DNA from: Dryococelus australis
Lineage: Eukaryota; Arthropoda; Insecta; Phasmatodea; Phasmatidae
Reading direction: 5' to 3'
Length of the DNA: 64,000 nucleotides
Assembly (NCBI GenBank): GCA_029891345.1
Contig: CM057009.1
Location: 288,062,966-288,126,965 of the forward strand
Shown here in pieces: positions 48,181 to 60,900 of this stretch. Each line of letters begins with the position of its first letter. The first letter of the stretch is position 1. The notes under the pieces are model-generated. The model saw only the letters and a list, made by a program, of their open reading frames with translations, searched no databases and was not told the origin of the DNA. The position numbers and the translations under genes were made by a program.

Positions 48181-49285
48181 TTGTTAACATTTACGTCAGG
48201 GGCGTAGGAACTGGGAGGTATATGCCCCCCCCCCCCCCAAACTTCTGCACAAGAAGGGGCAGTGCCCCTCCAGTTTATAGTCTCAAACACATGTTCCATT
48301 TTAAATATTGTCTAACGATTCATTTCATATTTACGTCTTTGTATCAAGAAATTTTAACTAAAAATCTTCGTCACTGTGTACACTAGATATAATAATTCCA
48401 TTCTAAATAATTAGTAATGGAGACATGAGTTTTTTGTATGAATGGAAAACCCTTGCTAACAAGTAGTTTTAGTACAGATAGTATATACAACAGAGACAAG
48501 GGTGGCGTGTGGCGACCTCGAAGTCCTCTGTGGCCAACCACCCCACCAGCATTCCTCAGCCTTGCCTTCCCTTCCCTTCAGCAATGGACAGTCGGCAGAT
48601 GCGTGTCTCGGTGTCTCTTAGTGCAGTGTAGTGAGTTTTTTTTTAAAATATTAACAGGAAACTGATCTATGTACGGTAAGTAAATAGAAGTGTGTTTTTT
48701 TTTTTTTTTGCTCTCGGATAATTTTTTGTGGCCCGAAGAATATAGTGTGGTAGTATAAATTTTTTAATGGAATTTCCTATTATCGTATTTGTTTATCGAA
48801 CAAAAGTAAAATTCAAGGAAACAATTCAGATTTTAGCTGAAGTAAATCACGATTGTTTAAAACATTGTTCGATGCAAGATGTTACTAATAATATACCTGT
48901 AAAATGACAATATGAAATCGCTCTTCACGTGTTTATATATTTCGTCCTTTTTCAGTCATCCGTCGTATTTGTTTTGTTACGGATTTTTTTACGTATTGTA
49001 CTTTAATATATCTATAGCTCCAAGTTTTTAAATGCAGTTTGTTTCTTTTTTTTTTCTTTCAGAAAACAAATTTTAAAAAAATTGTATGATTTCCTAGTCA
49101 AATCAAAATCATCACGTTCAGTGCCACCAGAAACTACTGTGTAGAAGAAACTCTCAGCTCAGAACGATCAGCAGACAAAATCCACGGTAAAGAAAATCCA
49201 CGGTCGCGAAGGTTGTACCACAGGCGACAAACCCCATGTTGGTCACAATTCTGTTTGTAATCGTGTTTTAAATGAATCCGAAAAC
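48181..49285. other. sif intron sequence
   Basis: It contains a C run of about 13 bases at 48,226, T runs near 48,695 and 49,045, and no recognised gene. Confidence 0.55.
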
Positions 49286-49289
49286 ATTC

Positions 49290-49630
49290 CCATAATTGAA
49301 GTAAAAAATCATCACCATTAAAATTATAATTTTCCTAAAACAAATTCAAGGTGTTGTGTTGGAAACTGATTTGTGAAGAACCTCTGGTTACACTATGATG
49401 CATTAAGGGATTGTGTTCTTTCTTTTCAGTGCATTGAGGCTTGTCGTATGGTTAAAGATAGGCATTTGAAAGAGGTAGATTTTCTGGTAAATGGTTTCAG
49501 AAACTGGAAAAAAAGGACTACAGAAATTTCAAGAGCATGAAAAAAATCTGTTTCAAGTTACATCAGAGCACATAATTTTCCAAAGAGAAAAGGACGCGAC
49601 TGTAGTATCACAGCTGAATACCCAAGTGTA
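49290..49630 (+). pseudogene. hAT/ZMYM-type transposase TTF zinc-finger fragment
   Basis: One frame reads YNFPKTN, then (after a stop) FVKNLWLHYDALRDCVLSF, CIEACRMVKDR and VDFLVNGFRNWKK. A frame change follows, then LQKFQEHEKN. This is the TTF-type zinc finger found at the N-terminus of hAT-family transposases and of host ZMYM-like proteins (typically WLxY, C-x2-C, GFxNWKK, FxxHE). One of the expected cysteines is not visible. Only the finger remains, with a stop and a frameshift, so it is a decayed transposon piece. Confidence 0.65.
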
Positions 49631-50392
49631 GCGGCCACCAAGGGGCCGCACAAATTTTACTTATGGTACAACTGAGTACTACATCAAAAGATATATGCTT
49701 ATTTATTAAACAGCGCTGCCTGACCCACTCACTGAGGAGTATAAATACAGAGTACGTCACGCCACCCCCCCCCCCCCCCAGATGCAACCAAGTGATCAAT
49801 GCATTATGTCTTATAATTGTCTGAACCGACAACCCAAGACTCAGCGAGGCTGAAGATGAGAGCTACAACGCCATCCAGGCCTAGAGGAGCTCTTGGTCGT
49901 TCTGCAGTACTTCTCATATGGTGACCATAATCTGGCTAGGAAGTTATGTGTAAGGCTACTTATTGAGACCTTGTTATTCAGTTCATTCAGTACCCGCGTA
50001 ATGCGTAGCGTAATGCTAAAACAGCACCTAAAGGGAGTAGTATCAATTCCATCGTCGATTTTTGCTACAAATATTCGTCATGAGAATTTATGACCAGACG
50101 CAAAAAATTAAAGCTAGACATGACATAGAGGACTAGGTAACGATTTTTTTTGTTTAATTTTTACTTTTTTAATTTTACCTGTATTTTCCCATGTGAGATT
50201 GACATTAATAACACTTTCTGACCCGCCTTAATTCACGGCTTCAGGAGTAGCAAACAAGGATTATTTTGATGAGCGCTGTACTTAAATCGACACAATTTTT
50301 GACATGTTGTCACAACCAATGAACTGTAGGTTTCGTGCTCGACTATTGCTGTATGGATCATTCATAAACTAGGAACAGTTAAACAGGTTAAA
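49631..50392. other. sif intron sequence
   Basis: A 14-15 base C run lies at 49,766. No gene is recognised. Confidence 0.5.
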
Positions 50393-50808
50393 GGCTGTTC
50401 AAGATAAAGTGAGCACTATTGAAATGAGCTTTGGAAAAAGTCACTGCCCCTGCCTGAATATATTATAACGGACGCACCAAGTGACATGTGCCTGTAAAGT
50501 TGGTAACGATGTATGGAAAAAACGTTCCACATCTTAAAGTCGAATAAAAAGGGTTAGGTAATCATTTGTGATGTCTTAACTTATTTCTTTCGCTTTCTGT
50601 TTTTTTTAAAGGAGAATTGTAAAAAATTACCAGTTTTGTATAACAATTAGTTTTCTAATAATTCCACACTTTCGCTTGACCGACGCATGTATAAAGCGAT
50701 GAGGCCAATGGCAATGTTAATTTTACATATGGAGGAAGAATACACAACACGCATACAAGTAGATCTTAAGCAAGGCTTTCAAAAGTGCTCATTTTAACGT
50801 GAAAAATT
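50393..50808. mobile_element. MITE family A copy, opposite orientation
   Basis: It starts GGCTGTTCAAGATAAAGTGA and ends GTGCTCATTTTAACGTGAAA. The right terminus has lost the final AACAGCC match. Confidence 0.8.
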
Positions 50809-51742
50809 TATACTAATCGGTCACCGACAGTGAAGATAAATGGCCATTGAACCTCGCAATGTACCGGACCGGCCAAAAATAATTTTCCTGTGCAACATAT
50901 ACACAGTTGTGTACACTGGGTCTGAAAGGGTTTAATATCTTAGTAATAATTTATTACGGTTATAGGTATGTCGCTTTGCCTTGACTACCTTGGTTTTTTT
51001 TAATAATGTCTCCGAAAATTAAGTAACGGAGTAAATTCATAAATACCAATTGACAAGGACACTTCCCCCTTAAGGTGATATTTCTCTTTTTGTTTCTTTT
51101 TTAATTTGGTTATCTGAGAGAGGTTTAGAAACGTGCTCCATTAATGCAGTTGTTAGTTGTCAAATCATTATAGTATTCACAATATGACACTCAAATTCTG
51201 ACACAACTGTGTTATAGAGAGGTCCAGAGTGTTGCATTTGTGTTACAAGCTACAAAAGGAACAAAAACAACTTTTCCTCTACAGTTTACGGTTTAAACTA
51301 TTTATTAAATGAATTTTCACAGTTTCGCTTGAATTAACAAAAACATGTTTACGACAAGTCTGACTCCTATTTTAAAAAGAATTCAAAGTGCCAATACTCG
51401 CTCACCTGTGTATAAATCGCAGTCATACTGAAACAATATGTTCTCCACACCATACATACAGATTGCATTAAATGCAATTTGACTGGAAAAATATATCTAG
51501 GAGCGAAGTCTTGTGTGCTCCAAAAATCGGGAAATTAAGAATTTTGAGTGTTATATTTTGAAAACTATAATGATTTGATAAATAATAACTGCATTAAGGA
51601 GGAACATTTCTAAATCTCTTTCAGATAAGTGAAAGAAAAAAAGTGAAATATCAGGTTAAGCATGCAGGTAGGCAGACGATGCTCCCTGGGCGGCGGCTGC
51701 TGCCAGAGGAGAGGTTTGCAAAGACGCGGAGGGGGAACTCAC
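50809..51742. other. sif intron between MITE and RBD exon donor
   Basis: AT-rich, no gene is recognised; the GC-rich rise from about 51,680 is exon-adjacent sequence on the intron side of the donor. Confidence 0.5.
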
Positions 51743-51913
51743 ATAGGTGTCGATCTGGTCGGTGCGGTGAGGGACGAAGTAGTTGTGGTCCTCCATGTCG
51801 CGCCTCTTTTTCACTCGCACAAAGTGCTCCATGGGGTTGAGGTTGCGGCGCGCGCAGGCGCTCACCAGGAACTCCTCCACCGACATGGCGTCGCGCAGGT
51901 ACACGTGCGCCGT
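51743..51913 (-). CDS. sif: still life (sif/TIAM) exon: Ras-binding domain
   Basis: This exon encodes 57 residues beginning [15 protein letters not shown] and ending TDQIDTY. The sequence matches the Raf-like Ras-binding domain of insect still life, a TIAM-family Rac exchange factor that acts at synaptic and cortical membranes. The acceptor (TTGTTGCAG then ACG) and donor (CACCTAT then GTGAGT) are canonical, and both boundaries are phase 0, so the exon is 171 bp. GC content is far above the flanks. The next exon, at 47,962, begins in phase 0 and continues the domain. Only about 30 bp of intron separates the acceptor from a MITE. Family identity rests on recalled conservation of this block; splice sites and phase are read directly. 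Confidence 0.9.
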
Positions 51914-51945
51914 CTGCAACAACGCACAAGCGACAAGCTCCTGAA

Positions 51946-52362
51946 GGCTGTTCGCGATTAAGCAAGCACTGTTGAAATCAACCTTAGAAAAAGTAACTGC
52001 CCCGGCCTGCATACATTTTAATTGGCGCACTGAGTGGCATACGCCCAGTAAAGTTGATAACGATGGAAGGGAAGTAGTTCCGTATATTAACGTCGAATAA
52101 AAAGTGCTAGGTAACCATTTATGATAACTTAAATTATTTCTTTCGTTTCACGTATTTTTAAATGAATAGAAGGGTAAAAATTAGCAGATTTGTAAAATAT
52201 TTACTTTTATAATAATTTCACTGTTTCACTTGACCGACACATGAATAAAGTGATGAGGCTCATGACAATGTTTATCTTACATAAGGTTGAATAATACACA
52301 ACGTACATGCAAGTAGATCTTAAGCAAGGCTTTCAAAAGTGCTCACTTTACCGTGAATAGCC
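51946..52362. mobile_element. MITE family A copy next to sif acceptor
   Basis: Ends GGCTGTTCGCGATTAAGCAA and, inverted, CTTTACCGTGAATAGCC. It is a full long-form copy in opposite orientation to 14,159. Its left edge is about 30 bp from the first base of the RBD exon at 51,913. Confidence 0.88.
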
Positions 52363-52474
52363 TATACTTCGTGCGCTCTAAGTGGCCGTGAACGAGGACC
52401 TTTGTGCCATACACCATAACCTGGACACCTACGTTGGTCGTAGTCGATTCCGAGGATATAGGACGCTTTTTCAC

Positions 52475-52855
52475 CATATATTATAGATGGGGTAGACCGC
52501 TTACTCGTCTTCTGCTCATCTACCCAACATCGACCTACCCCACTCATACACCACTGTCGAAGTCACGTTTGTTTATATCTTAATTTTTAAATGACGAACG
52601 CTATTATATTAATAAAATACTTTTACCAATTTGAATTTAGTCAAACTATATTACGTATTACTAAGTGGACGTATAATAACACCACTAAGCACTTGTTTAC
52701 AAATCAGTTTTCTAACCTAAAAACCAAACCATGCCGTTCTCGATAGATGTGTTGACAGAAAAGAAGTTCAAGGTTGGAACATTGAATGTTGGTTGTACGC
52801 AGCCAGAGAGATCGGTCTACCTCATCTTAAGTGTATGTTTTTCACACCCTCCGCT
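52475..52855. mobile_element. MITE family C copy
   Basis: Left end CATATATTATAGATGGGGTA then GACCG; right end, inverted, TACACTTAAGATGAGGTAGA then CCG. Internal TGCTCATCTACCCAACATCG is reverse to the 25.8 kb copy. Confidence 0.65.
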
Positions 52856-52899
52856 TCATAGATCCTCATCCAAGTCTGTCACCCCCTTCGATGGGTTTT

Positions 52900-53275
52900 C
52901 ACCATAGAGGAAATATGAGGTAGAGTGCGAGCCCAAGTGGCGCTGTTCCCAATACGTATCCCAACATCACTGGATAGCTATACGTATAACAAGACTCTCA
53001 AAAACGACGTGGAGATGTTTTGAGTTTAAAACACTGTTTATGTGAACAATAGTTATAAAGCAATTTACTTTAACCAGTTTTCAAAGCAATTAGATTAAAT
53101 CAAAATCAGAAGAAGTGTGTTATTCATATATAAGGGCTAGTATTTAGAAAATTAATATATAAACAAACATGTTTATCATTATTTTTGACCACGTTACGTT
53201 GGCAGTTGAATTAATGTGAGGTAGTTCAATGTTCTGTACATGCACAGGTCTACCTCATCTTCAGTGTATGGTTCC
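52900..53275. mobile_element. MITE family C second copy in tandem
   Basis: Left end CCATAGAGGAAATATGAGGT; right end, inverted, CCATACACTGAAGATGAGGT. It starts about 45 bp after the previous copy ends. Confidence 0.6.
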
Positions 53276-54616
53276 AACGACTACTGTGAATTCAAGTCCC
53301 TCATTTCCCAGTACCATATACGCAGGATGTGTTCGAGTCGACCATTTAGTGTAATAGTATTTTAGTATATAATATCATTCAAAGCGGAAGCCGTCGACAG
53401 TCACTTGTTCAGAGTTGTTTGCTGGTTAGTATTTTAATATTTTTGAAATTTTTGTTAGTACTATAAACAAAATAAAAAAATTCAAGTATTCATTATTTAA
53501 GTCCGTCAATTAGAGGCACACGACCTTTTATTAAACTAAAATTGCCGATTCGAACACAGTCTCTGCTTATTTTAGAATTAAACAGTTTTTCTTTATTAAG
53601 ATTCACTGCACAGCCTAACAAAAACTCATACACTTGCAAAATGTTTTAATAATCGTAGCACCCTTTGAAAAAATGTTTATTCTTTCCTAAACAAACACTT
53701 TCTATCCAAATAATTAAATTATTAAGGTTTCTCTCGCAATCCCAAAATAAAATTAGAATACATATTTCCAAGTACAAAAATTTGTCATTAATAATAAACT
53801 GAGAAATGAACGAAACAGTCCTTCATGTAACTTATTAAAGCTAACGATGTTTAAATTTTAAAAAGGAAGTAAGCTTATAGTGGTTTTTTAAAATGTACTT
53901 GCAGATTAACTGCTTGCTATGACATGTTCTAACACATGCTTATAAATGTTTGTTTGAAACTGTGGCTGTATTCCGTTTATGGATTAGTTTATAAGTCTTG
54001 TTAATTAAATGTGTGTATGACATGCGTATATATGACCTTCATTAATTCATGGTGGGTCGAAGATAGAACGTCTCCAAAACATGACTTGTTTTTCGTTTAC
54101 GAAATTTAGGCAATCTTATCTGTACTGCGATGTAAAAAATCTGATTTAGTTTCGATTACGCGTGTTATGTCCACAATAGTATATTTGGGTGCAATGAACG
54201 GCTGTGTTATCAGTATAAATGTCGTAAACAAGTTGCGTGAAATAAGTTTAGCACACTCTATAATGTTACTACACATCTACTAACCGAGCACAACAAAGAT
54301 GTAATCACTTATCGAATTAAGCATTGTGTTTATTTCTTATAGAATTGAGCTCTTTGGGAAAATCAAATAAAGAATGTCACGTTCTTGCGTGTTCACAAGT
54401 GTATGAAAAACTTAAACGAATAATGAGACTATGTTGTAGCGCAAAATATGAAAATTAGTTCATCTGTAAATGTTGTTTACGTTCTCGCTTTTCCTCTTCC
54501 TAGATACTCGTCTTCAAATCCGTTAGATTCACGGATCTTGTACGGATTCTCATCCCACTTTGTCGATGCTTGGCGATCGAGTCCATCGCAACCAAGGATC
54601 TAGGAAACATTCTTAC
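53276..54616. other. AT-rich sequence upstream of the RBD exon
   Basis: No gene or named repeat is recognised. Confidence 0.5.
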
Positions 54617-54794
54617 CTTCGTAATCGATACTGCCGCCTGCGTTGTGTAACGGATGGCGTTGTGCCTCTCCCTTGGAGAAAGCTTGATCGGTTCCCGGCA
54701 GAGACTCTTGGCATTTTTCTAGCAGTCGTGGGGTGCAGTTTGTGTCCATCGTGCAGAAGGTTTCTTCTAACACTACGTCGTACTTAACAGCGCT
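54617..54794 (-). CDS. Candidate exon, unidentified
   Basis: A minus-strand frame stays open from just after a stop at 54,795-54,797 to a consensus donor (GAAG then GTAAGA) at 54,617. It is GC-richer than its surroundings. An in-frame ATG at 54,749 would give 44 codons starting MDTNCTPRLLEKCQESLP and ending in GGSIDYE, phase 1. I do not recognise the sequence. It is on the sif strand upstream of the RBD exon, so it could be an upstream or alternative first exon, but its phase-1 donor does not fit the phase-0 acceptor at 51,913, so another exon would have to lie between them. Upstream AGs lack a good polypyrimidine tract, which favours a first exon. It could be a chance ORF. Confidence 0.35.
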
Positions 54795-54797
54795 TCA

Positions 54798-57700
54798 GTG
54801 CTAGCAATTTCTTCATCAAAACAATTGTTGGCTAGAGAGAGCATGTACCGCGATATCAAACAGAACAGTCTGTTGAGCACAAATCGTGTTGCGCAAACAC
54901 TTGAACTTACGTTAAGAATTAGAGTAATGCGCTTCTAACACAGCCCTTAATAATACATATACATCGTCAGAAATGTGAAACACAGAGATTTATAATACAT
55001 TTTCTTGAAGGTGGAACGTTTTTTTAAGTATAGAAAAAATTTTTTGCTGCGTCACAGAACATTGTTACTTCTTGCATTTTTACTAAGAGAATCTAAAACA
55101 CTTCTACATGTTAAATTCCAAAAAAAAAATTATCTATCCTAAACGGTCGACGTAGAACAAACATTTTGATGTCATACTCTCCCCACTGAATTAGAGTGCT
55201 TAAATGTCTAAATACACTAATACAACAATATTTAGTTTAGCAGAAAGTATCCCACACATTCTCCACTTGATTTTGCATAAGGAATCATTTCTCGAAGTTT
55301 TCCGGTCGAGTTTATATTCTTTGAATTAAGCAGCCGACATGGCTCTATCTACAAAGGTCAGAATTAACATGAAGAACTGCTGCGTGGTTTATCACTTGGC
55401 TGTAAAATGTCATCACTACGAACAAGTCGTCGATTCTGGGTCCTACTACGTTGAACTTTGACAAATATCCGAGTCATTCAAGCCTGTAGGCATGTCAGCA
55501 CATAGAGGTAGTGATGCAGTATTTTATAGATTTCCCTTCTCGTACGAAACACATGTTACGTCATTTTGAGTCCACTGATACCGATGTGGTGAGCAATTCC
55601 ACAGTTTTATGCGCCTAAGTACTTAAGGAAATATGTAGCTAGGAAATATTTTATAACACTTTCAATTACCACAAGGAAATCATTTAGTGTTATTGATGTG
55701 ACATCGGATTTACAACAATGAAATATCTATTTCTTCAGCCGAATATTTTCACAGAAGTGAACTTAGTCGTAACAAACCAACTGGTGACTGAAGAAACTCG
55801 AGTAAATGGGACACATAAAGGTGGAAAGGAGGCTGTCTACGATAACTGTTGTTTGTAAGGAGAAAATAAATATATGTTGAGGAAAACACACTGGTAGGTT
55901 AAAAATCATCATTCCTCGCAGACGTGAACTGGCATACCTTCATGGGTGTTTTTTCTAATAAACAAGGAAGAAATACAATGAACTTGGCTACGAAATAAGC
56001 AAAGTTGTGAAATTATTTCTGCCGCCTTAGGAAATGCATTTATGGAGAAAACAGAAAAACAACGAGAGAGGAAAATGAAGAATCGGAGTGTGTAAAAAAA
56101 AACTGAAGAAGATTAAAATGCCCAAACTTTCCAGTTGCAGTCACAAAGAAATCTGCTCAATAAAAATAGCTCGTATCTCTTATGTGAAAGAGACGATTGC
56201 GACGAGGTTTCGGCTGAAACCTTAATTCCTGTGCAAAAAAACTAACAATTACATACTTACATGAAATCTACACATAATTTATTCCAGAATATGATTTCAA
56301 TGCGCAAATTGTGGTGCAGGTGTCCAGATGCAGTGGAGCAGATTAATATGTAAATAACCATTTCATTACAGAAACTGAAAACCTTATTCATTGGTGTTCT
56401 ATATTTGAGGCACATTTAATAAATATTACCTTTCTACCATATAGTATGCATAGCTTCTTCAATCAATGACCATTGTGTAAACATGTAGATGTTATTGCAC
56501 ATTTAAACTTAAATTTAATAACTTTCTGAAATACATAAAATATGTTTTGTTAGTAACACCATCTCCCTTAAATAAGTAATTTACTATACCCAGAGTCCTG
56601 ACTATATTAAGTCTTAAAACCAACAGCAGATGTTAATTATGTCTAAGAACCTTGTACCTCAATTATATGGTTTTATATATACCCACTTACTGTAATTTAT
56701 TTACTTTTACTTGTTCGTAAAAAGCCATTCAAAAGTTGTGCGCTACAGCCCCGTTTCATTTAACTACATTTCCGCAAAATTAAACGAGTTTAAAATTATA
56801 TCAGACTGCAGACAGCTTTCGGAAACCGATTATAAAAACCGCTGCGGACCTTAGCAAAATGTATGTTTGTAAATATTCTCTAACCGACGTCATTACTAAA
56901 TGCGCGCAGAAATATGTGCCATGAAAATGTGGGCTGCTGTGTGTACCAACACACGTGACAATGCAATAGGATACAGCAGAAGAGCAAATCCCCCGTACAT
57001 AGAATGTGATTCTGAGTTACTTGAACAAAACTTTTTACTTGCTAAGGTGATGTCCGGAGCAATTTCCCAAGCATAAAAAATTATCTGGTACAATTATCTC
57101 CATATATATCTAGTTTAAGAAACGATGGGTATTGCTAAATTCAACATGCGGGGACAATGAAGAATGCCTAAATCCACTGTGTTAAAAAAGTTCTATCGAT
57201 TATGCGAAGCTAAGAATCAAGGCACAGAATCCGTGTCTTTGAACTTTGACAAAAATAAGACACATGGGTTGGGCACGTCATGGGCTATGACGAGCTGACT
57301 AAAGCCACTTTTCAAGCTCCTTTAAAAGGAAAGAATACTAGGCGCAAACCGAGGCAAATATTTTGATAAAATAATCAAGTACCACAGCAGTAGCTTTTAC
57401 ACAGCAACGAACAGATTTTGCAGCCATTGCTATAATTGTTTGCAAAAGAAAATGTGTGGTCGTAATATTTCATGAATGACTTAAGATTTCGAGGTCAAGG
57501 ATCCCAGAACATGAAGAACTGTTCAATTGCGTTGAAGAGGGTCTTTACCGATGCATTTTATATGCCTTTGAAATAAATGATCTTGGAATCTTGAAGTGTG
57601 CGAAAATGTATGAAAAGATATTGTGAAAATTTTTTATGAAGTATGAAATATATTTAAACTGATACTAAATGTTCACTAGTATTATTTTGCCATGGGTCAT

Positions 57701-57811
57701 AGGTAAATATATTCTTTCGATTTGTGTCATGTGTAGTTAAATGCAGAAAATATTTTGCACATACATCTTCGCAGAAATATTCAAATGTTCTTCGAGGTGT
57801 ATTGTATTGTA
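54798..57811. other. AT-rich sequence, nothing recognised
   Basis: Reading frames on both strands are short and without motifs. A segment at 57,180-57,320 has a faint coding look but is not assignable. Confidence 0.5.
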
Positions 57812-57988
57812 AAGGGCTCGTTAACACCCCCCGGTTTTATCCTTGAAAGCTTAGCAGGGTGCGGCTTATACGCTAGCTTATAACCTAACTTAAATTAACG
57901 CCCATGCCATGACCGGTACTCGAGTCAGAGCCTCCCACACCCCAGATCAGTGGCGCACCAATCGACTGCGCCACGGGAGGTCGGCTTT
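57812..57988 (-). repeat. tRNA-derived SINE (family 2), inverted copy
   Basis: On the minus strand it reads CCGACCTCCCGTGGCGCAGT, followed by a decayed B-box region and tail GTATAAGCCGCACCCTGCTA. It matches 47,478-47,665. Confidence 0.8.
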
Positions 57989-60900
57989 TGAGGTGGGCAT
58001 AAGTAATTTACTGAAGTTTAAATTCGTGTGTAAGTAATTTCAGGATATGTGTATTTTTATGTGTGTCGTATTTAAATTATTATCTTATCATTTTCTAACA
58101 TAAGTGAATTATCCAGATTTCCTTGTTTGGTAATGTTTAAATGACGTTTCAGAATGTCTTTTTGCTGAACGAAGAAAACAGCCATGCTCTTTCTTATAAA
58201 CTTAAACTTTCAGTATCGGAATAATATAAAAATGACGAAATGTGCAAATAAATCTGTTTTCGCTAACATGTCCACTACGTACGGGTAAAAACTGGAAATT
58301 AAGTTAGGTTGTCTTTTCATGGGCAGAAATAATTTTAAACGCAACGTTATAAGGACAAATGCAACGAAAGTTGCACGGCCCATCCTAGTCAACAAACTGC
58401 ACAGAAGTTGTACCACTTAATATTTTACAACAACTATACAGTTTCTAAGTAAAACAAATTTTCAAACTGCGTATACATTAGCTGTGCCATTTATTTCTAC
58501 ATCATTTGCATACGTTAAGCTATTGTTAATAATATGTACACTTATGTTTTTTGGAGGTACAGAAGTTCGTACACCTAAGCTGCATTATCAATGATTTAAC
58601 GCATTTCACTATATAAATGAAAATTATACACGTATCACTTTGCGAACGTGTGATTCTATCTGTTCGCATCTTGTGGGAGAAGCACGTGACGAAACTCACT
58701 GCAGAATTGATCAACGCATCGTCGACCTAAACATTGGAAACTAGAATACTCGAAGCATTATATTCACCGTCGTGTTACCCTGCATTGATCGAATTATACT
58801 GCTAGAGCGTTCTGAAAATGAATGCTTGTTGGAACTGATAACTATTGACAGACGTATTCAGCACGTTAGCTAGCTACTTTATGAGCATGGAATAATTGTT
58901 TGAACTGTGTTTTATGGACGTCCCACTATGCCGCTGCGCTAATCATTTGGCGGATAACATACTAAGCTATTTCCAACTATAACTAAAAATGAAAAACTTC
59001 CTTGGATTTCAAACCTAGAACTTTGACATATTAGGGCGACGTGTCAATGATATCGTCGACAGAGGTAGCCTCCACAGAACCATCATATGAAACGAAATAT
59101 TCACATAAATATGGAAACGAAAGCCAAATAGCATAATATCAGTCTGATTCGTAATCAGTACTTACAGTCAAAAAACTCGTATATGGCTTTGCTACGCATC
59201 GAACTCAGGTTATTTTCTATTTCATATAACGTATCGGTGACCTGAAGTATGATATTCGCAGGACAGCTAGAATTTGTGGGAACTTGTTTTAACATTTGGG
59301 ATTTAACTGGAACAGAGTTTTAACGAATAACGGTTTATAATTACTTGATTTTTTTAAATACTTGCCACATGACGTCACAGTTTAAAAATTATAGCAACTG
59401 TTTTAGTTGCTTTTATGGTGTTTTGATGCTGTGGAAGAATGATTACATCGATGTTATAAGTTGTGTATCGGCAGTGGTCTTTGGCGAAAAGACTATCAGT
59501 GGAGCGCTGCGTGAAGAAATACAAGGAGAGTTAGGGATTTAGTATTTTTTATAAGACGAAAATAAATTTACACAGTTCGTACGATGGAGGAATATATTTA
59601 GGGAATTACTATTGAAACTCCAAGGTCTTAGCACAAAAATATCTAACAAAGATGATGAAATGCACTATGTCGACAAGTTGAAAGAATTCACGAAAAATTA
59701 CTCAGAAATTTTTATTTGCAAACCTGAGAATATATTTATGATTTTTAAAAACTTTTCAGCTGAAATAGGCCATTCTTGAGTTGATTCTCAGTAAAGTATG
59801 TATCAGCTTGAAACCTATATTTCAGCAGAAATTGGAGTAACAGTCTCAGTGCAAATTTCATTTTATACTGCTGGTGCCAATATACCCTAGGTGAAAAAGA
59901 ATGCAACAAGAATTTGAAACCAGATCGCCACCGTAATCTTGAGATGAGACTTGTAAGAATGACGGAGTGGCAAAAAAATATTTTTTCTTCAATTTGTAAT
60001 ATGTTTGTTAACTTTTAGAATTTCCAAAATATCGCCAGTTTGTTTTTGGCTTGACAAACATACATCCCACACGAAGAACATCAACTTTATGGATAAAGTT
60101 AGGGAAGAATGTTTAATTTAGTTCGATTTAATCTTTTAATGTTCACACTGGAGGTGATTTTGCGAAGAATTTGAGCACCTACTGCAAAAATTAAGAAATA
60201 ATGTTTAAGTTATAATCATGGATAGCAATTACCTTGGTCCATATTGTGTCTTTGTCAGAAATAATATATTTGTAGGCAGGAAAATCTCAGCAGTCATTAC
60301 CGGTATCAAGAAGTAGGTGTCTAAACAGTTAATTGTAATGTGTTCAGCGATGGAAATTTTCTTTCTGAATACTCAACTGGCTACAGAATAGATGCCAGTA
60401 ACTGTGGCAACGTTAACTGGTAACATTGTTCTAATGATGACACTCAACTAGAAAGTTTTTACGCGCTAACATTTCTCCATGAGCCACAATTGGAAATTCC
60501 AGCGAGGGAAACTCAGCGCCGTACAGTTTTCTAACACCTCGAAAAATCTTCTACGAATGTGTTAATTAGTACAAAAGGAAAATCGATAATTTCGCAAGAT
60601 CTAAAAAGCGAAAACATATTACAAGCCATGGGTTTAAACAATGGAAAATTCTTGAAACAATCAAAGCGTACGTAAGTATAACAAAGAAGACAAAGAAGTC
60701 GAATTTACGAAGGTCTCCCACCAGGCCGAGTGAGGGCATATACGACAGTGACCAGTGAACTAGTTGCAGTGATTTGTATTCTATTCCAACTAGAGTTTGA
60801 ATAAGTTATGAAATATTTGAAAAATTAACAAAATTTCCGAATTGGTGTTGATAGCTTAGAAGACGAAATAGTACACCTTTATAAATTCAGTGAAGATTCA

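Noticed and set aside
51643..51965. Several ORFs on both strands around the RBD exon
   Set aside because: They are frame shadows of the GC-rich exon; only the frame with [10 protein letters not shown] matches SIF and fits splice phases.
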